64,000 nucleotides of DNA from Nitrospirota bacterium (GCA_016214855.1 JACRMT010000013.1:1-64000), one strand, 5' to 3'. Counted from the stretch's first letter, positions 25,259 through 33,578 are shown. Notes: generated by a model not told the origin, from the sequence alone. Numbers and translations: made by a program.

Positions 25259-26179
25259 ATGCTAAGAATATATATTTTATTATCCTTATGTCTTGCGTTA
25301 TTTCCCCTGAAAGGGTTTGCTCTCGAACCGTCAGAAAAATTGCTCTTTGAGAAGAATTCCCTGTACCAATATATTCAGGTTATTGAGGATACAGTCAAGA
25401 AAGAGCGCTATGTGCGAAACCAGAAAAGAGAATTTACGCAAGGTGGTATTTACGTAAATGCTCCGGACAAGCTCCTCCTTGAATTCACACAGATGAGCTT
25501 TGTCTCTCTTGCATTTCTGGACAGAGATCCGAAAGACGTGCTTTTCGTCGGCCTCGGTGCCGGCGCCATGCCAAAGTATTTCACCAGCCGTTATCCGGAC
25601 GCCAGCATTGATATAGCCGAGATAGACCCGGATATGCTGGTTGTTGCACAGAAGTATTTTTACTTCAAAGAGAACGAAAGGATGAAAGTGCATGTCGATG
25701 ACGGCAGGCTTTTCGTCAAGAGAACAAAGAAAAAATATGACTGGATCATCCTTGACGCATACCAGAATGACTATATACCTTTCCATCTCACAACGCTTGA
25801 GTTCCTCAGGGAGGTCAAGAGCAAGCTCAAAGAGAACGGCGTTGTTGTTGCCAATATTACTTCATCTTTTAAAAACAAGTTTTTCGATTCCATGGTCATG
25901 ACGTACAAGAAGGCATTCCCCCACCTCGCCATTTTCAGGGGGAAGACATCGGGCAATTTCATCTTCGTCGCAACAACGGGCAGTATCATGAAAGACAAAG
26001 AGAATGTCGTGGTAAGGGCACGCAAGATTCAGTCTGTCAGGAAATTCGATTTCGATCTTGAGGACTTTGCCACAAGGTGTGAAGCCTGTGAAGCATACGA
26101 ATGGGAGGGCGCCAAAATCCTGACAGACGACTTTGCGCCGGTAAATCTCTACCAACACCAGAAGTCAGATGCACGATAA
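25259..26179 (+). CDS. Spermidine synthase-like methyltransferase-fold protein, probably exported or anchored
   Basis: A 306-aa protein. Residues 1-21 form a hydrophobic leader ending GFALEP, unusual for this fold. Then comes the spermidine-synthase-like domain: YQYIQVIEDT, the SAM-type glycine motif VLFVGLGAGAMPKYF, the acidic strand SIDIAEIDPDMLVVA, VHVDDGRLFVK, and YDWIILDAYQ. The GLGAG motif and the DAY segment keep the binding-site acids. The next gene, 12 bases on, encodes the membrane half that in many bacteria is fused N-terminally to such a domain. Whether it makes polyamines or acts on something else is unknown. Confidence 0.78.
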   Translation: MLRIYILLSLCLALFPLKGFALEPSEKLLFEKNSLYQYIQVIEDTVKKERYVRNQKREFTQGGIYVNAPDKLLLEFTQMSFVSLAFLDRDPKDVLFVGLGAGAMPKYFTSRYPDASIDIAEIDPDMLVVAQKYFYFKENERMKVHVDDGRLFVKRTKKKYDWIILDAYQNDYIPFHLTTLEFLREVKSKLKENGVVVANITSSFKNKFFDSMVMTYKKAFPHLAIFRGKTSGNFIFVATTGSIMKDKENVVVRARKIQSVRKFDFDLEDFATRCEACEAYEWEGAKILTDDFAPVNLYQHQKSDAR

Positions 26180-26191
26180 GGAGGAGAGGCT

Positions 26192-26797
26192 ATGATAAGA
26201 TTTGTGGTTTTCATTTGCGGTGCGATCGTCATGTCATTTGAAATTCTGGGCAGCCGGGTACTCGCTCCGAACTTCGGCAGTTCTGTCTTTGTCTGGGGAA
26301 GTCTGATCAGCGTCTTTTTAGCCGGTCTCTCTGGCGGATATTATTTGGGCGGGGGACTCGCTGATATCAGTCCTTCTTCCAGAAAACTGAGTTTTATCAT
26401 AGCCGCCCCTGGCCTCCTCCTGTTGACATTCCCTCTGTACAGCGGACCGATATCAGACTGGATATTCATGAAAGATCTCGGTGTAAGGATGAGCCCCCTG
26501 ATCGCCTCCTCGGTCCTCTTTCTGGTCCCAGCAGTATTCCTCGGAATCGTGAGCCCCTATACAGCAAAACTTATGATCTGCAGCCTGCATACATCCGGGA
26601 AGACTATCGGGACACTTTATGCCCTTTCCACCTTCGGCAGCATCATCGGGACACTGATCACCTCCTTTTATCTGATCACTCTTGCAGGGGTAAATGCTCT
26701 CATCATGGGCCAGGGAGTCCTGCTTATCGTCCTGGCGATCCCGCTTTACTTCATGAATATGAGCTGCAAAGTTGGTGAGGATTCAGTGCCGGTTTAA
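26192..26797 (+). CDS. Membrane domain partner of the spermidine synthase-like protein
   Basis: A 201-aa protein with about six hydrophobic helices. The opening reads FEILGSRVLAPNFGSSVFVWG and continues with SGGYYLGGGLAD and GTLYALSTFGSIIGTL, which match the N-terminal membrane module of fused MFS/spermidine synthase proteins. Here it is a separate gene placed after the catalytic gene, in reversed order compared with the usual fusion. GGAGGAG precedes the ATG and the gap is 12 bases, so the two proteins are presumably made together and may re-form the two-domain unit in the membrane. Confidence 0.78.
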   Translation: MIRFVVFICGAIVMSFEILGSRVLAPNFGSSVFVWGSLISVFLAGLSGGYYLGGGLADISPSSRKLSFIIAAPGLLLLTFPLYSGPISDWIFMKDLGVRMSPLIASSVLFLVPAVFLGIVSPYTAKLMICSLHTSGKTIGTLYALSTFGSIIGTLITSFYLITLAGVNALIMGQGVLLIVLAIPLYFMNMSCKVGEDSVPV

Positions 26798-26956
26798 TAA
26801 GGGCGATTGTGGACACGAATAATCTGGACGACGCAATGCCCTATAAGTCATACTCAGAAGTGCAAAGTGTCTGCTGCAGCAGGCGTCATAACGGAGACAT
26901 GATAAAGCCGGCAGAGGTTGAGATGGAACCACTGACTGAATGAAATGAAATAATGT

Positions 26957-29830
26957 ATGGAAGCTGAGAAACATTCTATCCTTACAAGAAAATCTCATGT
27001 CATTGCGTTAATAACAGCGCTGAGTCTGTTAATCGCCTTTGCAGGGTACTTCTACTACCGCAATGAAGAAAGGACCATACGGCAGGAAAAAGAGAGCGAA
27101 CTTAAATCTATAGCCGAACTGAAGATAAAGCAGATCTCGGACTGGTATAAAGATGAATTAAATGATGCAGGCGTTATCTCCAGAAATCCGTTCCTTATGG
27201 AGGTCGTTCATAAATACCTCAACAGCAATAGCGACAAATCCCACCTCGTTACATACCTTAATCAGATAAAGGCGGAACACGGGTACAGCGATATTATCCT
27301 TACAGCAGCAGAGGGAAAACTCCTCTCTTCCTCGGATAAGGCATTGCAACATGTAGAGCCAGCCATTGCAAAGGCTGCCAAGCAGGCTGTAAGGCAGAAA
27401 TCAGCTGTTTCGACCGACGTCTACAGGGGCTCTGTCCATAATGTAACTCGGATTGATTTTATCTCTCCAATTTCGGACAACAACAATTCAGTAGTTGCTG
27501 CGCTGGTGTTCCGTATGGACCCGGATGATTTCCTGTATCCACTCCTCGAATCCTGGCCGACATCGAGCAGAACTTCCGAAACCTATATCGCCCGAAAGGA
27601 AGAGGATAGCGTAATAGTATTAAACAAACTGCGGCATCTTGAAACACCTGCCCTTAGCCACAGATACTCTGCAAATGACAGGGAAGCGGCAATCGTAAGA
27701 GCTGCTAAAGGATATAAGGGCTTCCTCGATGCCATAGATTACCGCGGCGTCAAGGTGGTCGCATACGCAAGCCCCATTCCAGACACGCCCTGGTTCATGG
27801 TTGCCAAGGTAGACAGGACCGAACTTTTTGAAGATCTTTATTTTAGAGTCGGGATTGCGCTTGTCCTTGCTGTCTGCTTAATTCTGCTGGTAGGAGTCAG
27901 CCTGTCGTATCTATATAGCAGACGTTCTGAGAAATTACTACGGAAGAGTGAGACTCTATTCAGGAATCTTTTTGAAAACCATACCGCTGTCAAACTGATT
28001 CTCGATCCTGATACCGGGGCTATAATTGATGCGAACAATGCAGCAGCCAATTTCTACGGTTGGTCGCGTGAGCAGCTCAAACAGATGAAGATTCAGGATA
28101 TCAACACGCTTTCGGCAGAGGAAGTCCAACGGGATATGAAAAAGGCCGGAACCCTGGAGCAGACGTCCTTTGAATTCCGTCACAGGAAGGCCGACGGATC
28201 CATCCGCAATGTTGAGGTGTTCAGCAGCCAAATAGTGGCAAACGGGAAAAACCTCCTCCATTCCATTATCCACGACATCACTGACCGCAAACAGGCGGAA
28301 GAGCGGCTCTCCCAAAGCGAAGCAGAATTCCGCAGGCTCTCGCAGGAATTCAACGGACTGCTCGATGCTATCCCGGACATACTCCTGCTTCTTGATAAAA
28401 ACTTGAAAGTTCTCTGGGCCAATAGAGCCGCAGCTGAAAGCATCGGCGAGAAGCCGGAAGCGCTTGCAGGCAGGTTCTGTCATACCCTATGGTACGGGCG
28501 CGCTACTCCCTGTGAGCCCTGTCCGGTCGCAGAGAGCTTGCTCTCCGGAAAGCGCAGAAACGCAACTGTTACGAGGCCTGATGGCCGCATTTGGGACGTT
28601 CGGACCGTTCCGCTGACTGATGAACAGGGGCGAATTACCAATGTTATAGAAGTTGAACGCGATATCACCGTACATCGCCAGATGGAAGACCAGCTCAGAC
28701 ATTCCCAGAAGCTCGAAGGCGTTGGACAGCTTGCAGGAGGTATTGCCCATGACTTTAATAATGTGCTTACAGCAGTAGTCGGCTTTGCCGGACTGCTTCA
28801 GGTGAAGATGGACATGTCCGATCCCCTCAGGCACTATGCGGATGAGATCATGGCAGCAGGCCAGCGCGGCGCTTCGCTTACGCACCAGATCCTTGCATTC
28901 AGCAGAAAGCAGGTGCTCGACATGAAACCTGTTAATCTGAATGAGATTATCAGAAACCTCGAAAAGATGCTGCACCGGCTCCTCAGGGAAGACATCCGCA
29001 TTGAATTAAATCTCTTCAGCAAAGACCTTCCTATCTTTGCAGACGCAAGCCAGATAGACCAGGTTATGATAAATCTCGCTACAAATGCCCGCGACGCCAT
29101 GCCTGACGGCGGCAAACTCAGTATCGCGACAGAGCCATTTGAAATGGATAGAGAGTATAGCGAAATGCATGGATACGGCAGCCCCGGCAAATATGCCTTG
29201 CTGACGATTTCGGACAGTGGCTGTGGCATGGACCCTGAGACAAAGTCACGCATATTCGAGCCCTTCTTCACCACAAAGGAAGTGGGCAAAGGAACAGGGC
29301 TTGGTCTCGCTGTTGTTCATGGGATAGTAAAACAGCATAACGGCTATATCAATATATATAGCGAAGTCAGAAATGGAACTATCTTTAAAATCTATCTGCC
29401 GCTGACTGAATATGCGGCTAAAGAGACAAAAGAAGAAACTGAAGACCAAATCAGGGGCGGAACCGAAACGATCCTGATCGCCGAAGATGACGCCTCCCTC
29501 AGAACACTCTCCAGAACGGTGCTGAGTCACTATGGGTACAAAGTGCTCGACGCTGTTGACGGAGATGACGCAGTAATTAAATTCAGCAGGGACAAGGAGT
29601 CTATTAAACTGGTTATACTCGACGGCATAATGCCTAATAAAAACGGCAGGGAGGCGTTTGACGAAATTCTCAAACTCTGCCCTGACATGAAAGCCATTTT
29701 TATGAGCGGCTATGCAGAGGATATTTTTACCCATGACGGCATACCGGACACAACTGCAGTCTTCATCCAAAAACCGGTGACGCCCGATAAACTGCTCCGG
29801 ACGGTGCGTGCAGTGCTGGACGGACAATAA
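26957..29830 (+). CDS. Membrane-bound hybrid sensor histidine kinase
   Basis: A 957-aa signalling protein. Helix 1 is at about 14-34 and helix 2 at about 297-319, flanking a 260-residue periplasmic sensor of the Cache type (HGYSDIILTAAEGKLLSSSD is typical). Two PAS domains follow (about 330-450 and 462-580), the second with a CPV-type cysteine cluster (ATPCEPCPVAESLL). The phosphoaccepting His is H598 in GGIAHDFNN. The ATPase has MINLATNARDAMPDGG, DSGCGMD and GKGTGLGLAVVHG. The C-terminal receiver keeps the acidic pair AEDD and the acceptor D889 in VILDGIMP. No output regulator is adjacent; the next gene, 10 bases on, is a binding-protein-like gene. Confidence 0.9.
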   Translation: MEAEKHSILTRKSHVIALITALSLLIAFAGYFYYRNEERTIRQEKESELKSIAELKIKQISDWYKDELNDAGVISRNPFLMEVVHKYLNSNSDKSHLVTYLNQIKAEHGYSDIILTAAEGKLLSSSDKALQHVEPAIAKAAKQAVRQKSAVSTDVYRGSVHNVTRIDFISPISDNNNSVVAALVFRMDPDDFLYPLLESWPTSSRTSETYIARKEEDSVIVLNKLRHLETPALSHRYSANDREAAIVRAAKGYKGFLDAIDYRGVKVVAYASPIPDTPWFMVAKVDRTELFEDLYFRVGIALVLAVCLILLVGVSLSYLYSRRSEKLLRKSETLFRNLFENHTAVKLILDPDTGAIIDANNAAANFYGWSREQLKQMKIQDINTLSAEEVQRDMKKAGTLEQTSFEFRHRKADGSIRNVEVFSSQIVANGKNLLHSIIHDITDRKQAEERLSQSEAEFRRLSQEFNGLLDAIPDILLLLDKNLKVLWANRAAAESIGEKPEALAGRFCHTLWYGRATPCEPCPVAESLLSGKRRNATVTRPDGRIWDVRTVPLTDEQGRITNVIEVERDITVHRQMEDQLRHSQKLEGVGQLAGGIAHDFNNVLTAVVGFAGLLQVKMDMSDPLRHYADEIMAAGQRGASLTHQILAFSRKQVLDMKPVNLNEIIRNLEKMLHRLLREDIRIELNLFSKDLPIFADASQIDQVMINLATNARDAMPDGGKLSIATEPFEMDREYSEMHGYGSPGKYALLTISDSGCGMDPETKSRIFEPFFTTKEVGKGTGLGLAVVHGIVKQHNGYINIYSEVRNGTIFKIYLPLTEYAAKETKEETEDQIRGGTETILIAEDDASLRTLSRTVLSHYGYKVLDAVDGDDAVIKFSRDKESIKLVILDGIMPNKNGREAFDEILKLCPDMKAIFMSGYAEDIFTHDGIPDTTAVFIQKPVTPDKLLRTVRAVLDGQ

Positions 29831-29840
29831 CCGGCTCCCT

Positions 29841-30782
29841 ATGACCTTCCGCATCGGCCATCTATCGACTTTCTATCACACTGCCATGCTTCTTATGGCT
29901 GACAAAGGCCTCTGTTCCGGTATCGGCGCTGATATCGAATGGAAGCTTTTCGGCACAGGCCCTGCTATCGTGAATGCCTTTGAGAAAAAGGAGATCGACC
30001 TTGCATACATCGGTCTGCCTCCGGCAATCATCGGTATTGAGCGCGGCGTGCAGATCGTCTGCATTTCAGGCGGGCATGTAGAAGGCACGGTCTTCTGCGG
30101 TAAGGCTCAATACCGCGGCTATCCTGAGATCAGGGAATTGGACGATATCCTGAAGCAGTTCAAAGGCATGACGATCGGTGTACCGGGTAAAGGCTCCATA
30201 CATGATGTGATACTCCAGGACAGCCTAAGAAAAGCAGGGCTTGCTGGTGATATTGAGGTCAGAAATTTTCCGTGGGCAGATATGGTCACCGAGGCGATGG
30301 TCAGGGATGAGGTGGCTGCTGCATTCGGCACTCCTGCCCTTGCTGTTTCCGTAAAGCACTATGCAGGCGGAAAGCTCCTCTATCCTGCTTCAAAGCTCTG
30401 GCCGAATAATCCGAGCTACGGCATTGTCATTGATAAACAATTCCTTGCCGGCAACCCGAGCCTTACAGAACAGTTCCTCCTTGCCCACGAGAAGGCAGCT
30501 GCATTGTTAAGGAATAAGCCGTCACAGGCGGCAGAGATCATAGCGTCCCATGTCGGTTTTATTGAGCCCGGTTTTGTGCTCGAAACTCTGAGGGTTTCGC
30601 CGAAATACTGCGCTCAGCTTTCTGATGGGTATCTTGCATGCACCATGGATTTTGTGAAGACCCTGAAAGACCTTGCATATATCAGACGTCTGCTGATACC
30701 TGAGGAGATCTTCGACCGATCGCTTATAAGCAGGGTCCATCCGGAAAAACATCATTATGATGACGGCATTCGTATATACTGA
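29841..30782 (+). CDS. NMT1/SsuA-like substrate-binding protein without a signal peptide
   Basis: A 313-aa protein with the periplasmic-binding-protein fold used by nitrate, sulfonate and thiamine-precursor importers: FRIGHLSTFYHTAMLLMADK, GTGPAIVNAFEKKEIDLAYIG, and KGMTIGVPGKGSIHDVILQD. Two things are odd. The best start (29841) gives no export signal, and no permease or ATPase gene is nearby. An upstream in-frame start at 29808 would overlap the kinase gene and still give no signal. It follows the hybrid kinase by 10 bases, so it could be a cytosolic ligand sensor working with the kinase, or a binding protein for a distant transporter. Confidence 0.72.
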   Translation: MTFRIGHLSTFYHTAMLLMADKGLCSGIGADIEWKLFGTGPAIVNAFEKKEIDLAYIGLPPAIIGIERGVQIVCISGGHVEGTVFCGKAQYRGYPEIRELDDILKQFKGMTIGVPGKGSIHDVILQDSLRKAGLAGDIEVRNFPWADMVTEAMVRDEVAAAFGTPALAVSVKHYAGGKLLYPASKLWPNNPSYGIVIDKQFLAGNPSLTEQFLLAHEKAAALLRNKPSQAAEIIASHVGFIEPGFVLETLRVSPKYCAQLSDGYLACTMDFVKTLKDLAYIRRLLIPEEIFDRSLISRVHPEKHHYDDGIRIY

Positions 30783-30807
30783 ATATGCAGCAGTAGTGAC
30801 TATTCAG

Positions 30808-30898
30808 CAATCCCTTCCCTTACCAAGGGGAGGCCAGGTGGGGTTATGCTTATTTGTCGTAACCTCCCCAATCCCTCCTTGGTAAGGAGGGGTTAAAA
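30808..30898. repeat. Family B hairpin repeat, copy 2
   Basis: TTCCCTTACCAAGGGGAGG on the left and CCCTCCTTGGTAAGGAGGGG on the right form two palindromes, joined by GTGGGGTTATG and TAACCTCCCC, themselves complementary. It fills the gap between the binding-protein gene and the Met-rich gene. Confidence 0.75.
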
Positions 30899-30919
30899 CA
30901 TAATTCAAGGAGACGCCTT

Positions 30920-31522
30920 ATGTCAGATAGTGAAAAACCGTTACCAAAACCGCCGAAGACACCCTTTGGGAAAAAGCGGATGAGCGAAGAAGAACAGGAG
31001 GGACAGGCCCCTCTGATGGCAGACCAGATGGCAATGGCTGCAGCAACCGGAAATCTCGACCGGTTCATGCAGCAGAATATCCCTGACAATGAGCATGCGC
31101 GCAAACTGGCCATGATGATGATGGGTATGACCGGTATGATGCCGCCCGGAGCCTTTCCCGGAAAGAGCGCAGAGGCTATGCAGCCGCCTCCTGCGGCAGC
31201 ACAGCCGGAGCAGTCAGGAGAAGCAGCGCCCGAAACAGAGGTTCCTGAGGATGTGAGGCAGGCGATCATGTCAGGCAATATGGAGGAACTGAAAGGACTG
31301 CTGATCCGTGAGCATCAGAGGCGAACCGGCTCAATCATCTCAGAAGTTCCTCCTGCTCCAGAGGCAGAGGCTGGATTCAATACAGCGCCTTCAGGCATCG
31401 AAAAAGAGATATTGGACGAAATGATCAGGATCGCCGCGGCCAACAGCGTCACTCTTGACTGGCTCATCATGAGGGCATTGAAGGTCTTCATCCAGGAGTA
31501 TCAGAAAACCGGCAGGCTTTAA
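30920..31522 (+). CDS. Met/Pro-rich cytoplasmic protein of unknown function
   Basis: A 200-aa hydrophilic protein with no signal or membrane helix. The N-terminus is Lys/Pro-rich (KPLPKPPKTPFGKKRM). The middle is strikingly Met-rich (LAMMMMGMTGMMPPG at about 64-80) and then Pro/Ala/Glu-rich and probably disordered. The C-terminal 45 residues (EKEILDEMIRIAAANSVTLD, then LIMRALKVFIQEYQ) form a likely helical domain. AAGGAG precedes the ATG. I recognise no family. The methionines could bind Cu(I), in keeping with nearby metal genes, but this is speculation. Confidence 0.6.
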   Translation: MSDSEKPLPKPPKTPFGKKRMSEEEQEGQAPLMADQMAMAAATGNLDRFMQQNIPDNEHARKLAMMMMGMTGMMPPGAFPGKSAEAMQPPPAAAQPEQSGEAAPETEVPEDVRQAIMSGNMEELKGLLIREHQRRTGSIISEVPPAPEAEAGFNTAPSGIEKEILDEMIRIAAANSVTLDWLIMRALKVFIQEYQKTGRL

Positions 31523-31525
31523 ATA

Positions 31526-31557
31526 CAGAGAGGACAGGAACTATCCTGTCCTCTCTG
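31526..31557. terminator. Perfect 14-bp hairpin between convergent genes
   Basis: CAGAGAGGACAGGA (31526-31539), a 4-base loop, then the exact complement (31544-31557). It sits between the stop of the Met-rich gene and the stop of the converging Cys-rich gene, the classic place for a bidirectional terminator. No strong T-run follows on either strand, so it may work as a processing or stalling hairpin. Confidence 0.7.
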
Positions 31558-31579
31558 TGCTGAAACTTGAATCCGTCTC

Positions 31580-31966
31580 TTAGATCTTCTTCATCTCGTT
31601 CTTGCAGGTACATTTGCCAGGGTTCTGGCTTATCGTGTCGCATTTGCACTCAGGCCCGCATGCACATGCATACTTGCCGGTTGCCTTGAAGGCCCGCTCT
31701 TTTTCCCACTTTTCTGCCTTGAGCATTACCTTTTCACCGTCAATCTTTGTCACCTTTGCCTTGACCATCTCCTTGTCGCAGGTGCAGTTGCCGGCATTTC
31801 TGGACATGGTCTTGCACGTGCAGCTGTCGCCGCAGTTGCAGGCAAATATCTCATCGCCGACCTTCAGATCCATCTTTGCCTTTGCAGCAGCAAAAGAGAG
31901 TGCAACAAAAGCCGCCATCACCATCACCATCACCATTACCATTGCCATAAGAATCAGCTTCTTCAT
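31580..31966 (-). CDS. Exported Cys-rich metal-binding protein, two modules
   Basis: A 128-aa protein with an export helix (about 4-25) and two copies of a strict six-cysteine module, C-x-C-x3-C-x-C-x9-C-x-C: one at about residues 43-63 (CNCGDSCTCK...GNCTC) and one at about 100-122 (CACGPECKC...GKCTC). Between them is a short strand-rich segment VKAKVTKIDGEKVMLKAEKW. The pattern suggests a metallothionein-like metal cluster outside the cytoplasm. The signal peptide contains an MVMVMVM run from a repeated ATGGTG hexamer, which offers several alternative ATG starts. It is the last gene of the leftward molybdenum-hydroxylase/NosL block and a paralogue of the gene at 47942. Confidence 0.72.
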   Translation of the reverse strand: MKKLILMAMVMVMVMVMAAFVALSFAAAKAKMDLKVGDEIFACNCGDSCTCKTMSRNAGNCTCDKEMVKAKVTKIDGEKVMLKAEKWEKERAFKATGKYACACGPECKCDTISQNPGKCTCKNEMKKI

Positions 31967-32088
31967 CGTCTATCACCTCCTTTCTCCGTCAACCCTAAAC
32001 TTATGATTATCAGGCTGTATCTAAAATCTATTGCATTTCGTCAAAACTGTCAAGAAGAACTTTTCCTCTTGTCTGACGGTCAGCACTG

Positions 32089-32976
32089 CTATTTCAGGAT
32101 CTCCCACATATCTTCAAAAGCTGCCTGAAGTGCAACGTCAAAGCTCCCGACAGCCCCGCCATGAGCCCTGACAAATTCTTCTGCGTCCTTTCTCATTTCA
32201 AAGGCCCACTTGCCCCGTATGGACATAACACCCTGCCTGTCGCCGCCGATCACCCAAAAGGCCTTCCTGGCATTGATCAGCTTTTTTGTCCCATAATCTC
32301 CTGCACCGATAAAACCCGCTGGCACGCCATAATTCAGTGCAAGATCTATTGCAGTGCAGTGGATGCTGCAGGTCCCGGTTTCGCCCGGTCCTTTCTTCTG
32401 CACGACAAGCATTCTGCTGAAATCGAATTTTCTCCTGTCCATACCGCAGTATTTACAGTCAGGATGGACCTGTATGTCGTTCTTTTTTGAATAGGCTGCA
32501 TGTTTTCTGCCCTGCGGCATGGTCACGTCACCGGCCATATCGCTGAATACAGTCTTCATCGCCTCGTCATAAGAAGCCAGCTTGCCGCCATGTTCCGCGA
32601 TGAATTTTTCAGCGGCAGTCCTCTCCGCAAACGCCCACTTTGCGCGCCTTGACATAATGCCTGTCCTGCCCCCTCCGATAACCCAGACCGCCTTCCCGGC
32701 ATCAACAAGTTTTCCTGTAGCATAGTCAGCCACCATCATGCCGGTTATCGTCTTTTCCCTGTGTGCAGCCATATCCACAGCCGTACAGCGAATACTGCAT
32801 GTCCCGCCCTTTGAGCCGCCGTCGTAAGCAAGCAGCATGCGGCCCATCAGATGCTTCTGCCTGTCCATACCGCAAATCAGACAGGCGGGATACTCCTTCA
32901 GATCATCGGGATGATTGTCGTTAACTGCAGCGATAAGGAGGCTGGCGATGCACAGAAGAAGCACGATCTTTCTCAT
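32089..32976 (-). CDS. Tandem NosL-like protein (two domains)
   Basis: A 295-aa exported protein with a signal peptide (1-17) and two NosL-like repeats of about 140 residues. Each repeat has CxxCGMD (C32/C35 and C174/C177), a GTCSIxCTA segment, YATGKLVDAGKAVWVIGG or YGTKKLINARKAFWVIGG, and a closing AHGG. NosL binds Cu(I) and helps mature nitrous-oxide reductase; two fused copies in one chain are unusual. There is no nosZ here. The start overlaps the MocA-like gene by 4 bases, so it is part of the molybdenum hydroxylase operon. A copper or molybdenum-site maturation role is inferred. Confidence 0.78.
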   Translation of the reverse strand: MRKIVLLLCIASLLIAAVNDNHPDDLKEYPACLICGMDRQKHLMGRMLLAYDGGSKGGTCSIRCTAVDMAAHREKTITGMMVADYATGKLVDAGKAVWVIGGGRTGIMSRRAKWAFAERTAAEKFIAEHGGKLASYDEAMKTVFSDMAGDVTMPQGRKHAAYSKKNDIQVHPDCKYCGMDRRKFDFSRMLVVQKKGPGETGTCSIHCTAIDLALNYGVPAGFIGAGDYGTKKLINARKAFWVIGGDRQGVMSIRGKWAFEMRKDAEEFVRAHGGAVGSFDVALQAAFEDMWEILK

Positions 32977-33578
32977 TCATGTTCCTTTCGCAGGGCATAT
33001 TCCCAAAGGATCAGGTCATAGTCTTCAGGCGTGTCCATATCAAGCACGACACCCCGGTCCTCTACTGACAGATAGTCTATTAATGAGTCGTGACTGCTGA
33101 CGATATCCCTCAGGTTTCTTTTTTCGAATATCTCCTGAATGATCACGTGCGGAAAAAGCGTAGGATGTCCCCGTCGTCTGTTATAGCTTGGAATAATTAT
33201 GGCCTCCAGATTTTTCTGATGCCTGGCAAGCAGCGCTTTTATTGTATCAGGCAGAACAAGGGGATGATCAACAGGAAAGACCAGGACAGAAGATGCTCTG
33301 TCTTTCAGTGCATTCAGGCCAACCCGAACTGACGCTGCCATGTCACTGCCCGTGTCAGGATTCCTCGCCAGCGTTACAGGCAGATATCCGATCGCAGCAG
33401 ATACTTCGTCTCCATGCCGACCGGTCACCACAACAATGTCAGTGACTCCTGCAGAAAGAATGGTATTGATACAGTGCTCAATTGCTGTGAGACTGCCCAG
33501 GGGAAGGAGCTGCTTCAACTGCTCCATTCTCCTGGCCGAGCCTGCTGCAAGAAGAACGGCTGATACCTGATGCTGCAT
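32973..33578 (-). CDS. mocA: MocA-like molybdenum cofactor nucleotidyltransferase
   Basis: A 201-aa nucleotidyltransferase. The signature is SAVLLAAGSARRM with QLLPL, then a metal-site region VLVFPVDHPLVLP and NRRRGHPTLF, as in the MocA/MobA family. MocA adds CMP to molybdopterin, making the cytosine dinucleotide form used by xanthine-dehydrogenase-type hydroxylases. That fits the adjacent XdhC and hydroxylase genes. Its start lies 101 bases inside the 3' end of the XdhC gene in another frame. The start is supported by the conserved N-terminal strand. Confidence 0.82.
   Translation of the reverse strand: MQHQVSAVLLAAGSARRMEQLKQLLPLGSLTAIEHCINTILSAGVTDIVVVTGRHGDEVSAAIGYLPVTLARNPDTGSDMAASVRVGLNALKDRASSVLVFPVDHPLVLPDTIKALLARHQKNLEAIIIPSYNRRRGHPTLFPHVIIQEIFEKRNLRDIVSSHDSLIDYLSVEDRGVVLDMDTPEDYDLILWEYALRKEHE

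Noticed and set aside
31920-31950. Possible short CRISPR or satellite from the ATGGTG run
   Set aside because: It is a simple hexamer run inside a signal peptide, without spacer-repeat structure. No CRISPR array was seen anywhere in the window.
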